A stretch of 64,000 nucleotides of DNA. It comes from JAJPJE01 sp963724985 (GTDB lineage Bacteria > Acidobacteriota > Terriglobia > Terriglobales > Acidobacteriaceae). The position numbers were made by a program, and so were the translations under genes. The stretch is from contig CAVRWV010000025.1 of the NCBI GenBank assembly GCA_963724985.1, positions 62,001 through 126,000 of the forward strand, written 5' to 3'. This document shows, one piece after another, positions 46,541 to 57,027 of the stretch; positions within the stretch are counted from its first letter, which is position 1, and the number at the start of each line of letters is the position of its first letter. Under the pieces are notes generated by a model. The model was given only the letters and a program-made list of their open reading frames with translations. It was not told the DNA's origin and ran no database searches.

Positions 46541-47389
46541 CTATTTCTTCTTCGGCTTCATGGCTTCCCAGTCCGCATCGGAGAGAATCTGCCCGGCGTA
46601 GCTGAATTCGCCTGCGCCCTGAAGCCACTCGCCTCCGTCCATCACGACGATGTCGCCATTGATATAAGTACAACCGTCGCTAACCAGGAAGGCAGCCAGG
46701 TTAGCAAGTTCGGCCGGAGTTCCAAACCGGCGCAGAGGAATACGCTGGAGCGCGAACTTCTCCAACTCTGGAGACGGCATCAGTCGCGAGAAGGCGCCTT
46801 CGGTGGGAATCGGCCCAGGCGCGATCCCATTCAGGCGGATACCACGCGGCCCCCACTCAACGGCGAGACTGGTGGTTAAAGCCATCACTCCCGCCTTCGC
46901 CACGGCCGAAGGAACTACGTATGCGGACCCGGATCCACTGGCGGCGTAGGTGGTAACGATGTTCAGCACCGTCCCGGGATGATTGGCCGCGAGCCAGCGT
47001 CGGCCACAACCGAGGGTCATATTTACAGTTCCGTTGAGGACGATCCCGATCACGGCCTCGAAAGCACGCGGCGAGAGTTCTTCGGTCTTGGCCAGGAAAT
47101 TTCCCGCCGCATTGTTTACGAGAATATCAAGCGGACCGGCGGTCCATATCGAATCGAGCAGGCTTTCGACCGCCGCGACGTCGCGGATATCACAAGTGGC
47201 CTGATGTATGCGGCCCGGGCCAATCGATTCGAGCTCTACGGTCGTGGTTTCCAGCACGCTGGTGCGGCGGCCGCATATGTAAACCGTTGCACCCAGTTGC
47301 AGAAAACGTTCCGCCATCGCGCGACCGAGCCCAGTGCCTCCTCCAGTAATCAACGCGCGCTTCCCAGCAAGTAAGTCGGGTGTGAACAT
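46541..47389 (-). CDS. Short-chain dehydrogenase/reductase, 2,4-dienoyl-CoA reductase-like
   Basis: A 282-residue SDR with the cofactor motif ALITGGGTGLGRAMAERF (residues 11-28), NNAAGNF in place of the usual NNAG, and C-terminal TYINGDIVVMDGGEWL. The catalytic Tyr and Lys are not in the usual YxxxK form (the stretch is SAYVVPSAVAKAGV), as in peroxisomal-type 2,4-dienoyl-CoA reductases, which fits the NAAGNF motif. A role in unsaturated fatty acid breakdown is likely but unproven. It appears as a single gene. Confidence 0.85.
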   Translation of the reverse strand: MFTPDLLAGKRALITGGGTGLGRAMAERFLQLGATVYICGRRTSVLETTTVELESIGPGRIHQATCDIRDVAAVESLLDSIWTAGPLDILVNNAAGNFLAKTEELSPRAFEAVIGIVLNGTVNMTLGCGRRWLAANHPGTVLNIVTTYAASGSGSAYVVPSAVAKAGVMALTTSLAVEWGPRGIRLNGIAPGPIPTEGAFSRLMPSPELEKFALQRIPLRRFGTPAELANLAAFLVSDGCTYINGDIVVMDGGEWLQGAGEFSYAGQILSDADWEAMKPKKK

Positions 47390-47658
47390 GTTTAGAACTC
47401 CGCAAGGGAGGGTAGCAGAAGGACTCGAAAAAGTAAGCTGAGGGAATGGTATTTCCGGAGAGAGTTTCTAATCCGAAATTGACTGGCTGAATTTGATCCC
47501 AGGTGGGAAGAAGTCGAGTGCGTGTGAATATGAACTGTTCGGATGAAATTCCAAGTCTCAAGCGCACTATTAGAAGACAACAAAAATTCAGCGTGCTCTG
47601 GGAGGCGAGGAATCCGTCCTGCCGGAGCGCTCATCTAACGAAACCCAAGGTGAACACT

Positions 47659-48057
47659 ATGTCGGACAATTTAACTCAGATCTTGCGCCGCGAATTGAAC
47701 CATCTGGATTCACAGCTACAGGAATTATCGAAACGAAAAGAGGCGATGGTAAGTCTGCTAAACAGCTATTCGGAAGTTGGAGAGAAGAGTTCCAAAGTTC
47801 TGCGCATGCCCGGACCGGCGAAGCAGAATGTACCTTCATCGACTCTGGACATGGCGCAACAAGTCCTCGAACGGCATGGGGAGATGAAAGCGGAAGAACT
47901 GATGGAGGCGATCCGTCAGGAATTCGGTGTTCGCCCGGCGCACACGTTGCCGCAGATGTTGTATATCCGAGCTCGTGCGAAGAAGCGGTTCTATCGAACT
48001 TCAGACGGAAAGTTCGGAGTAATTGCCGGGAAGCGCCACGGGAAGAAAGCGGCGTAA
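47659..48057 (+). CDS. Small HARE-HTH-like winged-helix protein
   Basis: A 132-residue protein from the ATG at 47659. Residues 1-35 form a likely coiled coil (LRRELNHLDSQLQELSKRKEAMVSL). Residues about 65-125 (LDMAQQVLERHGEMKAEELMEAIRQEFG ... IRARAKKRFYRTSDGKFGVI) look like a HARE-HTH/winged-helix domain of the kind found in transcription and restriction proteins. A basic tail (KRHGKKAA) could bind nucleic acid. A longer frame opens at 47503 but adds an unlikely N-terminus. Confidence 0.65.
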   Translation: MSDNLTQILRRELNHLDSQLQELSKRKEAMVSLLNSYSEVGEKSSKVLRMPGPAKQNVPSSTLDMAQQVLERHGEMKAEELMEAIRQEFGVRPAHTLPQMLYIRARAKKRFYRTSDGKFGVIAGKRHGKKAA

Positions 48058-48104
48058 AGTTAGTGGTTAGTGGCTAGTGATTAGCGGGTAGCTAGTAGCT
48101 AGTC
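48058..48104. repeat. Degenerate TAG-rich tandem tract
   Basis: Short, imperfect units such as TTAGTGG, CTAGTGA, TTAGCGG and TAGCTAG follow the stop codon of the winged-helix gene. The tract resembles the one at 37505-37536 and is intergenic. It shows no CRISPR-like spacing. Confidence 0.55.
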
Positions 48105-48144
48105 GCTGCTTCGCACTTGGGCCGTAAGCCACAGAATTCAACCG

Positions 48145-48174
48145 CGCGCTCTCTTCGTAAGAAGTAAGAGCGCG
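48145..48174. terminator. Hairpin between convergent genes
   Basis: CGCGCTCT (48145-48152) pairs with AGAGCGCG (48167-48174), and CTTC (48153-48156) with GAAG (48161-48164), giving a long stem with a small loop and a two-base bulge. It lies between the winged-helix gene and the small convergent reading frame, so it probably works in both directions. Confidence 0.6.
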
Positions 48175-48194
48175 TCGCGATTAATTTCGTCTGG

Positions 48195-48398
48195 CTAGAC
48201 TCCCGCGGCGCGCAGCCGCGCGAGGAGATCCGGCTCAGGCTTTCTGTGGAAGATCCAGCGTGCTGCCAGAAGTCCCAGAGCAATGTAAATTGAACGCGTC
48301 ACCATATCTTTTCCCCGGTCGGTCATAACGTCCTTCCCGCCCTGCGAAATTACAATCACCCCATCGCTATAGGCGTTCCAGAAAACTCTTTCTGCCAA
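48195..48398 (-). CDS. Possible small membrane protein (67 residues)
   Basis: A short frame with one hydrophobic stretch (SIYIALGLLAARWIF, residues 36-50) followed by a basic segment. The longest form needs a TTG start; internal ATGs at residues 25 and 32 are alternatives. No family is recognised and the ribosome site is weak. I list it as possible only. Confidence 0.3.
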   Translation of the reverse strand: MAERVFWNAYSDGVIVISQGGKDVMTDRGKDMVTRSIYIALGLLAARWIFHRKPEPDLLARLRAAGV

Positions 48399-48444
48399 TG
48401 ACTCTATTGTCCGGAAGTACAGGGGTAAAGATGGCCGTAGTAAT

Positions 48445-48465
48445 GCCAGTAGTAATGTTACTGGC
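48445..48465. other. Short hairpin in the region downstream of maeB
   Basis: GCCAGTA (48445-48451) and TACTGGC (48459-48465) form a perfect 7-bp stem with a 7-base loop. It lies between the maeB terminator and the small frame at 48195-48398. It may be part of a transcript end or a protein-binding site; nothing more can be said. Confidence 0.4.
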
Positions 48466-48482
48466 GAAGCCTGAAACAGAAA

Positions 48483-48523
48483 GAGCCCTGGATTCCACTG
48501 CTTACATCGGAAAACCAGGGCTC
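48483..48523 (-). terminator. Terminator-like hairpin after maeB
   Basis: GAGCCCTGG (48483-48491) and CCAGGGCTC (48515-48523) form a perfect 9-bp stem with a 23-base loop, 28 bases past the stop codon of maeB on the minus strand. A second hairpin follows at 48445-48465. Confidence 0.55.
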
Positions 48524-48551
48524 AACTTGACGGCGTAAGGTGACGAAAGTT

Positions 48552-50852
<2,301 letters not shown>

Positions 50853-50865
50853 AACGACTCCTTCG

Positions 50866-50881
50866 CTGTGCCCGGGCACAG
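50866..50881 (-). promoter_or_regulatory. Perfect 16-base palindrome before maeB
   Basis: CTGTGCCCGGGCACAG is a perfect palindrome ending 13 bases ahead of the maeB start, just upstream of its ribosome site. It could be an operator or form a hairpin in the 5' leader. Confidence 0.4.
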
Positions 50882-51127
50882 GTCGTGGACAACGTACAGC
50901 CTGACGTTATTGCGAGGGGCGAACGTTCGTCTGTGATGGGGGACCGTGGTGGGGGTGAGCGGAGGCACTTGAGGAGCGAGCCGGGAGGGCCTGATATCTT
51001 TTTCCAGCCAGGAGTGCAGCTTGCCGCGATGGTGGCCCGAATTAACGTGTCTTGCTTTCGCTGCACTGCGCTCAGGGTGGCTTGCGCCAGGAGGCCCCGG
51101 CGAGTATAAGCTTTGTCGTTTCAGATA

Positions 51128-53548
51128 ATGCCCGTGAAGAGAGTACCCATGATTCACCCGGTTCACAATCAGGCTTCCGAGCAACGTGTAAGCAGAGGAT
51201 ATCTAATCCACATTGTGCTCGTATTTATTGCCTATCTGGTCGCGGGCAAACTCGGCCAAGCTACAACAAACATCAGGAGCAGTAATCTTGGGCCTGTATG
51301 GCCGGCATATGGCGTTGCGCTTGCTGCAATTTTGATTTGCGGATACCGCGTGTGGCTCGGGGTGGCGGCAGGGGCATTTCTGGTCGCATTCTTTAGCCCC
51401 GTTGCTCATGTGGCGGCATTGGGGCAGGCGGCTGGAGCGACAATAGCAGCGGTAACGGGTGCTTTCCTGCTCCACCGCTTTACCAATTTTGACCGCTCGC
51501 TCTCTCGCTTATCTGATGCATTCAGCCTGATTGCACTTGGGGGACTTAGCAGTGCCGTTGTGAGTGCGTCAATCGGAGTACTAGTTCTATATGCAACTGG
51601 TGTGCATGCTTATTCCGGTTGGGGCGCGGCATGGACGATCTATTGGCTGGGGGATGCTACCGGGGTTTTACTGATCACTCCACTCGCACTCCGTTTCACT
51701 GATTTCTTAGAGCTACGCGACCGGGGTCGCATCACAGAACTTACTATTCTTCTGTTGCTCCTCGCGGCGACGTCCTTCGTTATCTTCAGCGATCTGCATT
51801 CTATTCCAGTCAAGCTGCATCTCATGGCGTTCGCAGTTCTACCATTCATAATTTGGGCAGCTATTCGTTTCGGAGTGGGCGTAACGGCATTGTCGATTCT
51901 CGTGGTTGCTGCCATCGCTACCGTTGAAACTGCCTTAGGGTCCGGTCCGTTTTCCAACAACACCACGTTCGAAAATGCTGTTCTATTGGATGTTTACTTC
52001 GCAGTGCTCTCGGTAACGGGACTGTCATTGGCGGCCGTGATCTCCGAGCGGGAGCATGCGGAGCACCAGCGAGAGCAGGCTGTAAGCAAACAAGCAACCA
52101 TGGAAGCCCGACTTCAAGCAGCGCAGGCGCTTCAATTGAGCGAGCAACGATGGCACTTAGCGGCGCAGGCGGGGAAGATGTACGCCTATGAATGGGATGC
52201 AGCCACCGATGCAGTTGTTCAATCCAATGAAGTCGCTAGTGTTCTGGGCCAAATAGGGCAAGCGTCCATCCTTACACGCCAACAGATACTGGCTAGTGTT
52301 CACCCGGATGATCGAGCGCGATTCACTGCTTCCACCACGGAGCGAACCCCTGGAAGTCCAGATACCCAGATTAACTACCGCGTATTGCGGCCTGACGGAT
52401 CAGTTATATGGCTGGAAAAAACCGCACGTGCTTTCTTCGGTCCTGACGGCAGAATGGTGCGAATGGTTGGTATGGTGACCGATATCACCGAACGCAAGCA
52501 GGCGGAGGAACGGCTCCGAGAGTACGAGAAAGTTGTGGAAGGCGCCGACGAGATGATCGCGGTCGTCGACAGAAAATACCGTTATCTGATCGCGAATCGT
52601 AGATTCTTGTCGCTGCGGAATATGAGAAAGGAGCAGGTTGTAGGGCAGTTTGTCCACGAGGTATTGAACGACGGAGTTTTTGAGGCTGTCGTCAAGGGAA
52701 ACCTGGATAAGTGTTTTGAAGGCAACGTCGTCAGGTTCGAAATGAAATATACGTATCCTGAGCTTGGCGAGAGAAGCTTACTCGTCTCGTACTTTCCTAT
52801 CGAAGGCGCTAATGGTATTGATCGAGTTGCCTGCATTTTGCAGGACGTCACTGATCGTAAGCAAGCAGAAGAGGCTCTTGCGACCATGAGCCGAAAACTG
52901 ATTGAAGCACAAGAGCAGGAACGCGCTCGGATCGCGAGGGAACTTCACGATGACATTAACCAGCGTCTTGCTCTATTGGCGTTCGATCTCGAAGAATCAA
53001 AGCAGAATCTTCCTGCCTCCGCCGAGGACATGACTCGACTGCTAACCGAGGTTTCGGAACAGATCGACGAGGTGTCATCCGAAGTGCAATCCATATCGCA
53101 TCAACTCCACTACTCACAACTGGAGCATCTCGGCCTTGTTGCTGCCGTGAAGAGCTTCTGTCGCGATGTTACTTTGCGGCAGAAAGTCGAGATCGATTTC
53201 ACGCATGACGATATTCCGAGAACTTTGCCGCAGGAGGTCGCTTTATGTCTCTTCCGAGTCTTGCAGGAAGCACTGCATAACGCGGTCAAGCATAGCAACG
53301 TGCGACACTTCGAAGTGAGACTGGGCTGCTCGGCGAATCAGCTTCATCTCATTGTTTCAGATCGCGGAACTGGATTTGAGATCGAGAGGGCGACGAATAA
53401 GGGAGGATTGGGACTCGTCAGCATGCAGGAGCGAGTCAGGCTCGTAAATGGAACGATTGCCATAGAATCGAAGCCGATGGGTGGAACCACTATTCACGTT
53501 CGCGTTCCATTCGATTTAGCGTGCGCTCTTCAATGGGCGACTGGATAG
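51128..53548 (+). CDS. Orphan MASE1-PAS-PAS sensor histidine kinase (NarL-type)
   Basis: A protein of about 806 residues. The start may be the ATG at 51128 or the one at 51149 (GAAGAGAG before it); a TTG at 51113 is also in frame. An N-terminal MASE1-like membrane domain with about eight helices (HIVLVFIAYLVAGKLGQ ... LGPVWPAYGVALAAILICG) covers about residues 25-300. A short coiled linker and two PAS domains follow, about 340-460 and 470-585. The HisKA_3 H-box is ERARIARELHDDINQRLALLAF near 600, and the ATPase domain has EALHNAVKHSN, DRGTGFE and GGLGLVSMQERV. It should phosphorylate a NarL-type regulator, but none is encoded nearby. Confidence 0.9.
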   Translation: MPVKRVPMIHPVHNQASEQRVSRGYLIHIVLVFIAYLVAGKLGQATTNIRSSNLGPVWPAYGVALAAILICGYRVWLGVAAGAFLVAFFSPVAHVAALGQAAGATIAAVTGAFLLHRFTNFDRSLSRLSDAFSLIALGGLSSAVVSASIGVLVLYATGVHAYSGWGAAWTIYWLGDATGVLLITPLALRFTDFLELRDRGRITELTILLLLLAATSFVIFSDLHSIPVKLHLMAFAVLPFIIWAAIRFGVGVTALSILVVAAIATVETALGSGPFSNNTTFENAVLLDVYFAVLSVTGLSLAAVISEREHAEHQREQAVSKQATMEARLQAAQALQLSEQRWHLAAQAGKMYAYEWDAATDAVVQSNEVASVLGQIGQASILTRQQILASVHPDDRARFTASTTERTPGSPDTQINYRVLRPDGSVIWLEKTARAFFGPDGRMVRMVGMVTDITERKQAEERLREYEKVVEGADEMIAVVDRKYRYLIANRRFLSLRNMRKEQVVGQFVHEVLNDGVFEAVVKGNLDKCFEGNVVRFEMKYTYPELGERSLLVSYFPIEGANGIDRVACILQDVTDRKQAEEALATMSRKLIEAQEQERARIARELHDDINQRLALLAFDLEESKQNLPASAEDMTRLLTEVSEQIDEVSSEVQSISHQLHYSQLEHLGLVAAVKSFCRDVTLRQKVEIDFTHDDIPRTLPQEVALCLFRVLQEALHNAVKHSNVRHFEVRLGCSANQLHLIVSDRGTGFEIERATNKGGLGLVSMQERVRLVNGTIAIESKPMGGTTIHVRVPFDLACALQWATG

Positions 53549-53873
53549 ACGAAAGACGAGTGCCCTTGCACGTTTCACTTCCATGATGAACCTGGACACA
53601 ATTCCTCGAATTATTTGCTGAACAGGAACCCTCGGAACGCTACTCTCGTTTCCGTCAAAGGTCAGTGCCGTAGCTGTGATTCGCTATGAGCGGAACAGCG
53701 GGAGATCGTAGCGCGATAATATCGGAGGGAAGCGTCGGATAGCTGACATAACATGATATGCTGCGATCAGTCCCAAATTGGGACTCCTACCTGCTGTCCA
53801 TTTTGAGGGGACGCAGAGTCCGCACCGTTCCTCAAGCATGAAAGCCCACGCATGGAAGATCAAGGGGGCTGGC
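53549..53873. other. Intergenic region downstream of the MASE1 histidine kinase
   Basis: About 325 bases without a gene I can support. It holds the palindrome at 53769-53785 with ATGATATGC just upstream, which could be promoter elements of the small zinc-ribbon gene. No RNA gene was recognised. Confidence 0.45.
53769..53785 (+). promoter_or_regulatory. Palindrome AGTCCCAA-A-TTGGGACT
   Basis: A perfect 8-bp inverted repeat around one central base, 89 bases before the small zinc-ribbon gene. The symmetric TCCCAAATTGGGA core is likely an operator for a dimeric regulator. I do not recognise the cognate protein. Confidence 0.5.
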
Positions 53874-54101
53874 ATGTCATGTCGGCACTGCACCTCGAAC
53901 AATCAAAGCGAATTTCGCGCAGAAATGAGCGTCGTTCATCGCAAGTTGAAGGATCTAACGAAAACGCCTGTGTTGATGTGGTCGGATGTTCGGGCTTGTT
54001 TGGATTGTGGCTTCACGGAGTTCACCCTCGGCCAAGAAGAATTGCAACTCCTCTCTGGTTCTGAAGATTCTCCCCGAGTTTCTGCCGCAGTTGCCGATTG
54101 A
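53874..54101 (+). CDS. Small zinc-ribbon-like protein (75 residues)
   Basis: From ATG 53874, behind AAGGGGGCTGGC, the product is 75 residues with CRHC at residues 3-6 and CLDC near 44-47. This suggests a zinc ribbon (MSCRHCTSNNQSEFRAE ... ACLDCGFTEFTL). An earlier in-frame ATG at 53838 would add 12 residues. Function is unknown; similar short two-CxxC proteins occur in acidobacteria. Confidence 0.6.
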   Translation: MSCRHCTSNNQSEFRAEMSVVHRKLKDLTKTPVLMWSDVRACLDCGFTEFTLGQEELQLLSGSEDSPRVSAAVAD

Positions 54102-54146
54102 CGCGCCTGACTTCTTGTATCTTCCCTGATCCTTAGGGAGGCTGAG

Positions 54147-54647
54147 ATGGCTCAAGCGATGCGTAAGACGACGGCTCCCGTCCCGATTAATCAGAGTTGC
54201 AGGCGTCAACAAGAGAAGAGTCCGACGAATCTCTTGCTCAAGCACTACGAAAGGCGGAGTGTTGTCCCCAGAGCGGTTATGTGGGGGTTGCTAGTCACCG
54301 CCGTAGGGATGTCATTGGATTACTCTGTGACACTGTTCCATTTGCCATGGCTACGAGAACGTCTTTTCGAAAACACGATCGAGGGAGCCTTGTTTGCAGT
54401 TTTCATGTGGGTGATTCTCGATAGTCGGGAAAGGCGTCTCCAGCGACGCTTCAAGGAGGTTGGCTACCTGAATCACCACATTCGCAATTCTCTGGCGACC
54501 ATCCAGATGGCTGAGGGTTACGTCGTCGAGGCTGCTCAACGTTCGGAGTTAATCGCTAATGCGAGCGCGCGGATTCGACTCTGCGTTGAGAAGATTTCGC
54601 GACAGCAAGATTGCGCGATCAACGAACGTTCCCCCGAACGGCCGTGA
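54147..54647 (+). CDS. Membrane protein with H-box-like helix, no kinase ATPase domain
   Basis: A 166-residue protein with two hydrophobic segments (about residues 43-63 and 76-93), then a charged helix YLNHHIRNSLATIQMAEGYV near 109-128. That helix resembles a histidine-kinase dimerisation H-box (NHHIRNSL, as in HxxRN-type). No HATPase domain follows. It could be a phosphotransfer or signalling fragment, or simply a membrane protein with a chance match. It stands alone, upstream of a convergent membrane protein gene. Confidence 0.6.
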   Translation: MAQAMRKTTAPVPINQSCRRQQEKSPTNLLLKHYERRSVVPRAVMWGLLVTAVGMSLDYSVTLFHLPWLRERLFENTIEGALFAVFMWVILDSRERRLQRRFKEVGYLNHHIRNSLATIQMAEGYVVEAAQRSELIANASARIRLCVEKISRQQDCAINERSPERP

Positions 54648-54659
54648 CGGGGTCGACAT

Positions 54660-55076
54660 TCAGACGGCGGTTGGTTTGTAGATGAGTCCGATCACAATGC
54701 AAACGATCGTCCATTGCAGGAGCGCACTGAACGCCAACTCGGCGGCGAGTTTTCCGCCTATATTCAGCGTGACATAGTTGGCGCCCACAAACGTGCAAAC
54801 TACAAAGAGTCCGACCGCAACTCCAAACAGAACGCCACTCGCAGCTCCGAATCCAAGGCCGCATCCTTTCGCATAGAGGATCGTGACGACGAAGCTCGCG
54901 ATCAGAGTGCAAACGAGGCCAAGTGGCATATAGCCCATGACCGTATCGGCCGGGCGGTAGACCGCCGTATAAGGCGAGAAGTCCTTCCTGATAAGCATAC
55001 CTTCGACAATGAAACCATAAACGTAGTACACGACTGTGGCGGCAACCGCAGCGACAGCGACTCGCGTGTAGTTCAT
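54660..55076 (-). CDS. Hypothetical four-helix membrane protein
   Basis: A 138-residue membrane protein with about four helices (VAVAAVAATVVYYVYGFIVEGML; YMPLGLVCTLIASFVVTILYAKG; GVLFGVAVGLFVVCTFVGANYV; LLQWTIVCIVIGLIY). The pattern loosely resembles DUF1761-type proteins of unknown function. A Pho-box-like direct repeat lies about 100 bases upstream (55173-55190). Confidence 0.65.
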   Translation of the reverse strand: MNYTRVAVAAVAATVVYYVYGFIVEGMLIRKDFSPYTAVYRPADTVMGYMPLGLVCTLIASFVVTILYAKGCGLGFGAASGVLFGVAVGLFVVCTFVGANYVTLNIGGKLAAELAFSALLQWTIVCIVIGLIYKPTAV

Positions 55077-55172
55077 CGCAATCCTTTCGACAATCGTTAG
55101 CTTTTCACACAGAGGTCGGTGAGATTGTTGCTTGTAGCTCCGCGAATCCTAAATCCAAAGGAGGCCGCCAAG

Positions 55173-55190
55173 TTGTCAAAACTTTGTCAT
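55173..55190. promoter_or_regulatory. Pho-box-like direct repeat
   Basis: TTGTCA at 55173-55178 and again at 55184-55189, an 11-base period, in TTGTCAAAACTTTGTCAT. This is close to the PhoB box pattern CTGTCAT-A-rich-CTGTCAT. It lies about 100 bases upstream of the four-helix membrane protein gene. On the complementary strand TTGACA is embedded and could be a -35 box. Confidence 0.45.
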
Positions 55191-55276
55191 TTGGCTAGTC
55201 AGGGAGCTTGGTCGGCAGCAGATGCGTGTCGATAAGGCGCCATGCGACCAACTGTTTTAGGAGGGAGCGATGCGCC

Positions 55277-55850
55277 CTACCTACCGAAAGTGCCCATCAG
55301 TTCGGTTTGGGCGAGGATGTGTCCTTTGATGGCCTGGTCCAACGCGTGGCGATCGGCTCCTGACCTCAAATCGAGTTTCGTGTCCAGCGCGTACAAGCGG
55401 AAGAAGTAGCGGTGTGGTTTACCTGGTGGAGGGCACGGGCCGTTATAGCCGATCTTGCCGAAATCATTCTTGCCTTGGAACGCGCCGCTCGCCAGATCTG
55501 CAGTGCGCGGATGGTTCTCCGGAAGCTCGTGAACCGACGGCGGAAGATTGTAGAGAAGCCAGTGATTCCAGGTGCCGGCGGGGGCGTCGGGATCGTCGAC
55601 GATGAGGGCGATCGATTTCGTGCCGGGCGGAGGCGCGGACCAGGTGAGGCCGGGAGAGAGGTCGGGACCGGTACAGGTGAATTGCTTGGGGATGACGCCG
55701 CCAGCGGTGAAAGAAGTTCGTCGAGAGTTGAATCATGGCTGCGGCCCTTCCGTCTTTGTCTATGCGGTTGGAAGATTGTTGGTTCTGCGCGGATGCCGCC
55801 GGGAGCCGAAACGCGGCTAAGAGGGCAAAAATTACCAGAAGGACTTTCAT
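55277..55850 (-). CDS. YbhB/YbcL-family (Raf kinase inhibitor-like) exported protein, apparent frameshift
   Basis: It starts at the ATG at 55850 with a signal peptide (MKVLLVIFALLAAFRLPAASA). The frame is lost near 55716 in a short T-rich run; the continuation reads FTAGGVIPKQFTCTGPDLSPGLTW, DDPDAPAGTWNHWLLYNLPP and IGYNGPCPPPGKPHRYFFRLYALD, all hallmarks of the PEBP/YbhB family. It ends MGTFGR at 55277. The family binds small anionic or lipid ligands; its bacterial role is unclear. Length about 190 residues. Confidence 0.85.
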
Positions 55851-55998
55851 GCGCTCTTCCTCAAGGAAAAGGAATGAACAGGTAATGTTACTCCCGGCAT
55901 CGCACGGGTGTTCCGAAGTGCGAGTAGCCGGATACTCAGGCCCAATCAGCAAAAACGGGCTTTGAAGCGCCGAGCAGCCGCATGTGGTCACATCGAGA

Positions 55999-56014
55999 TG
56001 TGAGATAAATCACA
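55999..56014 (+). promoter_or_regulatory. CRP/FNR-type operator TGTGA-N6-TCACA
   Basis: TGTGAGATAAATCACA is a perfect match to the CRP consensus TGTGA-N6-TCACA, about 190 bases upstream of the first CRP/FNR-like gene. A second dyad of the same half-site geometry lies 35 bases further on. Confidence 0.65.
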
Positions 56015-56048
56015 GCATAGGAGGAGCGTGTGCATGGACACTAGTCAC

Positions 56049-56062
56049 GTGATACGGATCAC
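56049..56062 (+). promoter_or_regulatory. CRP/FNR-type dyad GTGAT-N4-ATCAC
   Basis: GTGATACGGATCAC, perfect arms of five bases, an FNR-like TGAT-N4-ATCA core. It lies about 143 bases before the first regulator start, next to the site at 55999. Confidence 0.6.
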
Positions 56063-56204
56063 AACCTGGTCACCCGAGGGCGTCAACCTGGCTGTCCAGC
56101 GGGGAATCTGCCGTACAAGAAATTAATCGGCCCTGCTGAGGGCGGCCCGCTGTGAGGCAATGGCGAACGCGGTTTTTCGGGCTTGTGTCACAGGGGGTTG
56201 TGCA

Positions 56205-56927
56205 GTGTTGTCACCATACGGACTCGATATCATAGAAAGCTGTTTTACGTGCAAGTTGCGCGCCGACCGGCTGTTTTGCGATCTTCCTACCAGTGCGTTG
56301 CAGTCATTCGAATCCATTAAATACGCCACCGCCTATCCGAAGGGCGCGGTTCTTTTCGTGGAAGGGCAGTCGCCGCGAGGCATTTACGTTCTCTGCAAGG
56401 GGAGAGTGAAGCTCTCGATCTGCTCGACCGATGGAAAGACACTCATCCTGAAGGTCGCGGAACCGGGAGAAGTCCTGGGACTGAGCGCAAGTGTTTCCGG
56501 CAAAGCTTACGAACTGACGGCTGAAACGTTGGATCCATGCCAGGTGAACTTTGTGAAGCGCGAAGACTTTCTGCGTTTCCTGAAGGAACACGGCGAGGCA
56601 TGCCTGAGAGTGGCGGAGCAGTTGAGCGAGAAATATAACTCTGCGTGCCATGAGATCCGCTCGCTGGGGCTTTCGCATTCAGCCGCGGAGAAGCTGGCAA
56701 AGCTGCTGCTGGACTGGAGTACGAAGAACGGCGAAGCCGCCAAGATTGAGCCGCGGCTGAAGCTGGCACTGACGCACGAAGAGATCGCGCAGATGATCGG
56801 AACGTCACGCGAGACGGTGACGCGGTTGTTTGCCGACTTGAAGAAACGGCAAATCGTACAGGCGAAGGGATCGACGCTGCTGATCCGAAATAAGGCCGCG
56901 TTGAAGCAGATCGCCAGCGCGAGCTGA
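56205..56927 (+). CDS. CRP/FNR-family transcription regulator with N-terminal Cys cluster
   Basis: A protein of about 240 residues from GTG 56205, preceded by AGGGGGTTGTGCA; an ATG at 56160 is in frame but has a poor ribosome site. The N-terminus has CFTCKLRADRLFC (C-x2-C-x8-C), a possible metal or Fe-S site. A cyclic-nucleotide-type beta barrel follows (KGAVLFVEGQSPRGIYVLCKGRVKLS ... GEVLGLSASVSG). The C-terminal Crp-type HTH is LTHEEIAQMIGTSRETVTRLFADLKKR. It is the likely controller of the dyads here and of the cytochrome genes downstream. Confidence 0.9.
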   Translation: MLSPYGLDIIESCFTCKLRADRLFCDLPTSALQSFESIKYATAYPKGAVLFVEGQSPRGIYVLCKGRVKLSICSTDGKTLILKVAEPGEVLGLSASVSGKAYELTAETLDPCQVNFVKREDFLRFLKEHGEACLRVAEQLSEKYNSACHEIRSLGLSHSAAEKLAKLLLDWSTKNGEAAKIEPRLKLALTHEEIAQMIGTSRETVTRLFADLKKRQIVQAKGSTLLIRNKAALKQIASAS

Positions 56928-56982
56928 ACATCGCATTTGTGTTGCTCTCCATGCCGCGCGGACGACTGGGTCACCCAAAGTT

Positions 56983-56996
56983 GTGACTACAGTCAC
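56983..56996 (+). promoter_or_regulatory. CRP/FNR-type dyad before the second regulator-like gene
   Basis: GTGACTACAGTCAC (within TTGTGACTACAGTCACTG) has perfect 6-base arms and 2 central bases, close to TGTGA-N6-TCACA. It lies 32 bases before the start at 57028, a position where it could act on that promoter. Confidence 0.6.
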
Positions 56997-57027
56997 TGTT
57001 TAATTAACCCCGCGTGGGCTAACTAGC

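Larger units (their letters stand above)
55851..56204. other. Intergenic region upstream of the first CRP/FNR gene
   Basis: About 350 bases containing two CRP/FNR-type dyads (55999-56014 and 56049-56062) ahead of the regulator start. No other gene is supported; a short in-frame extension of the regulator to ATG 56160 is possible. Confidence 0.5.
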
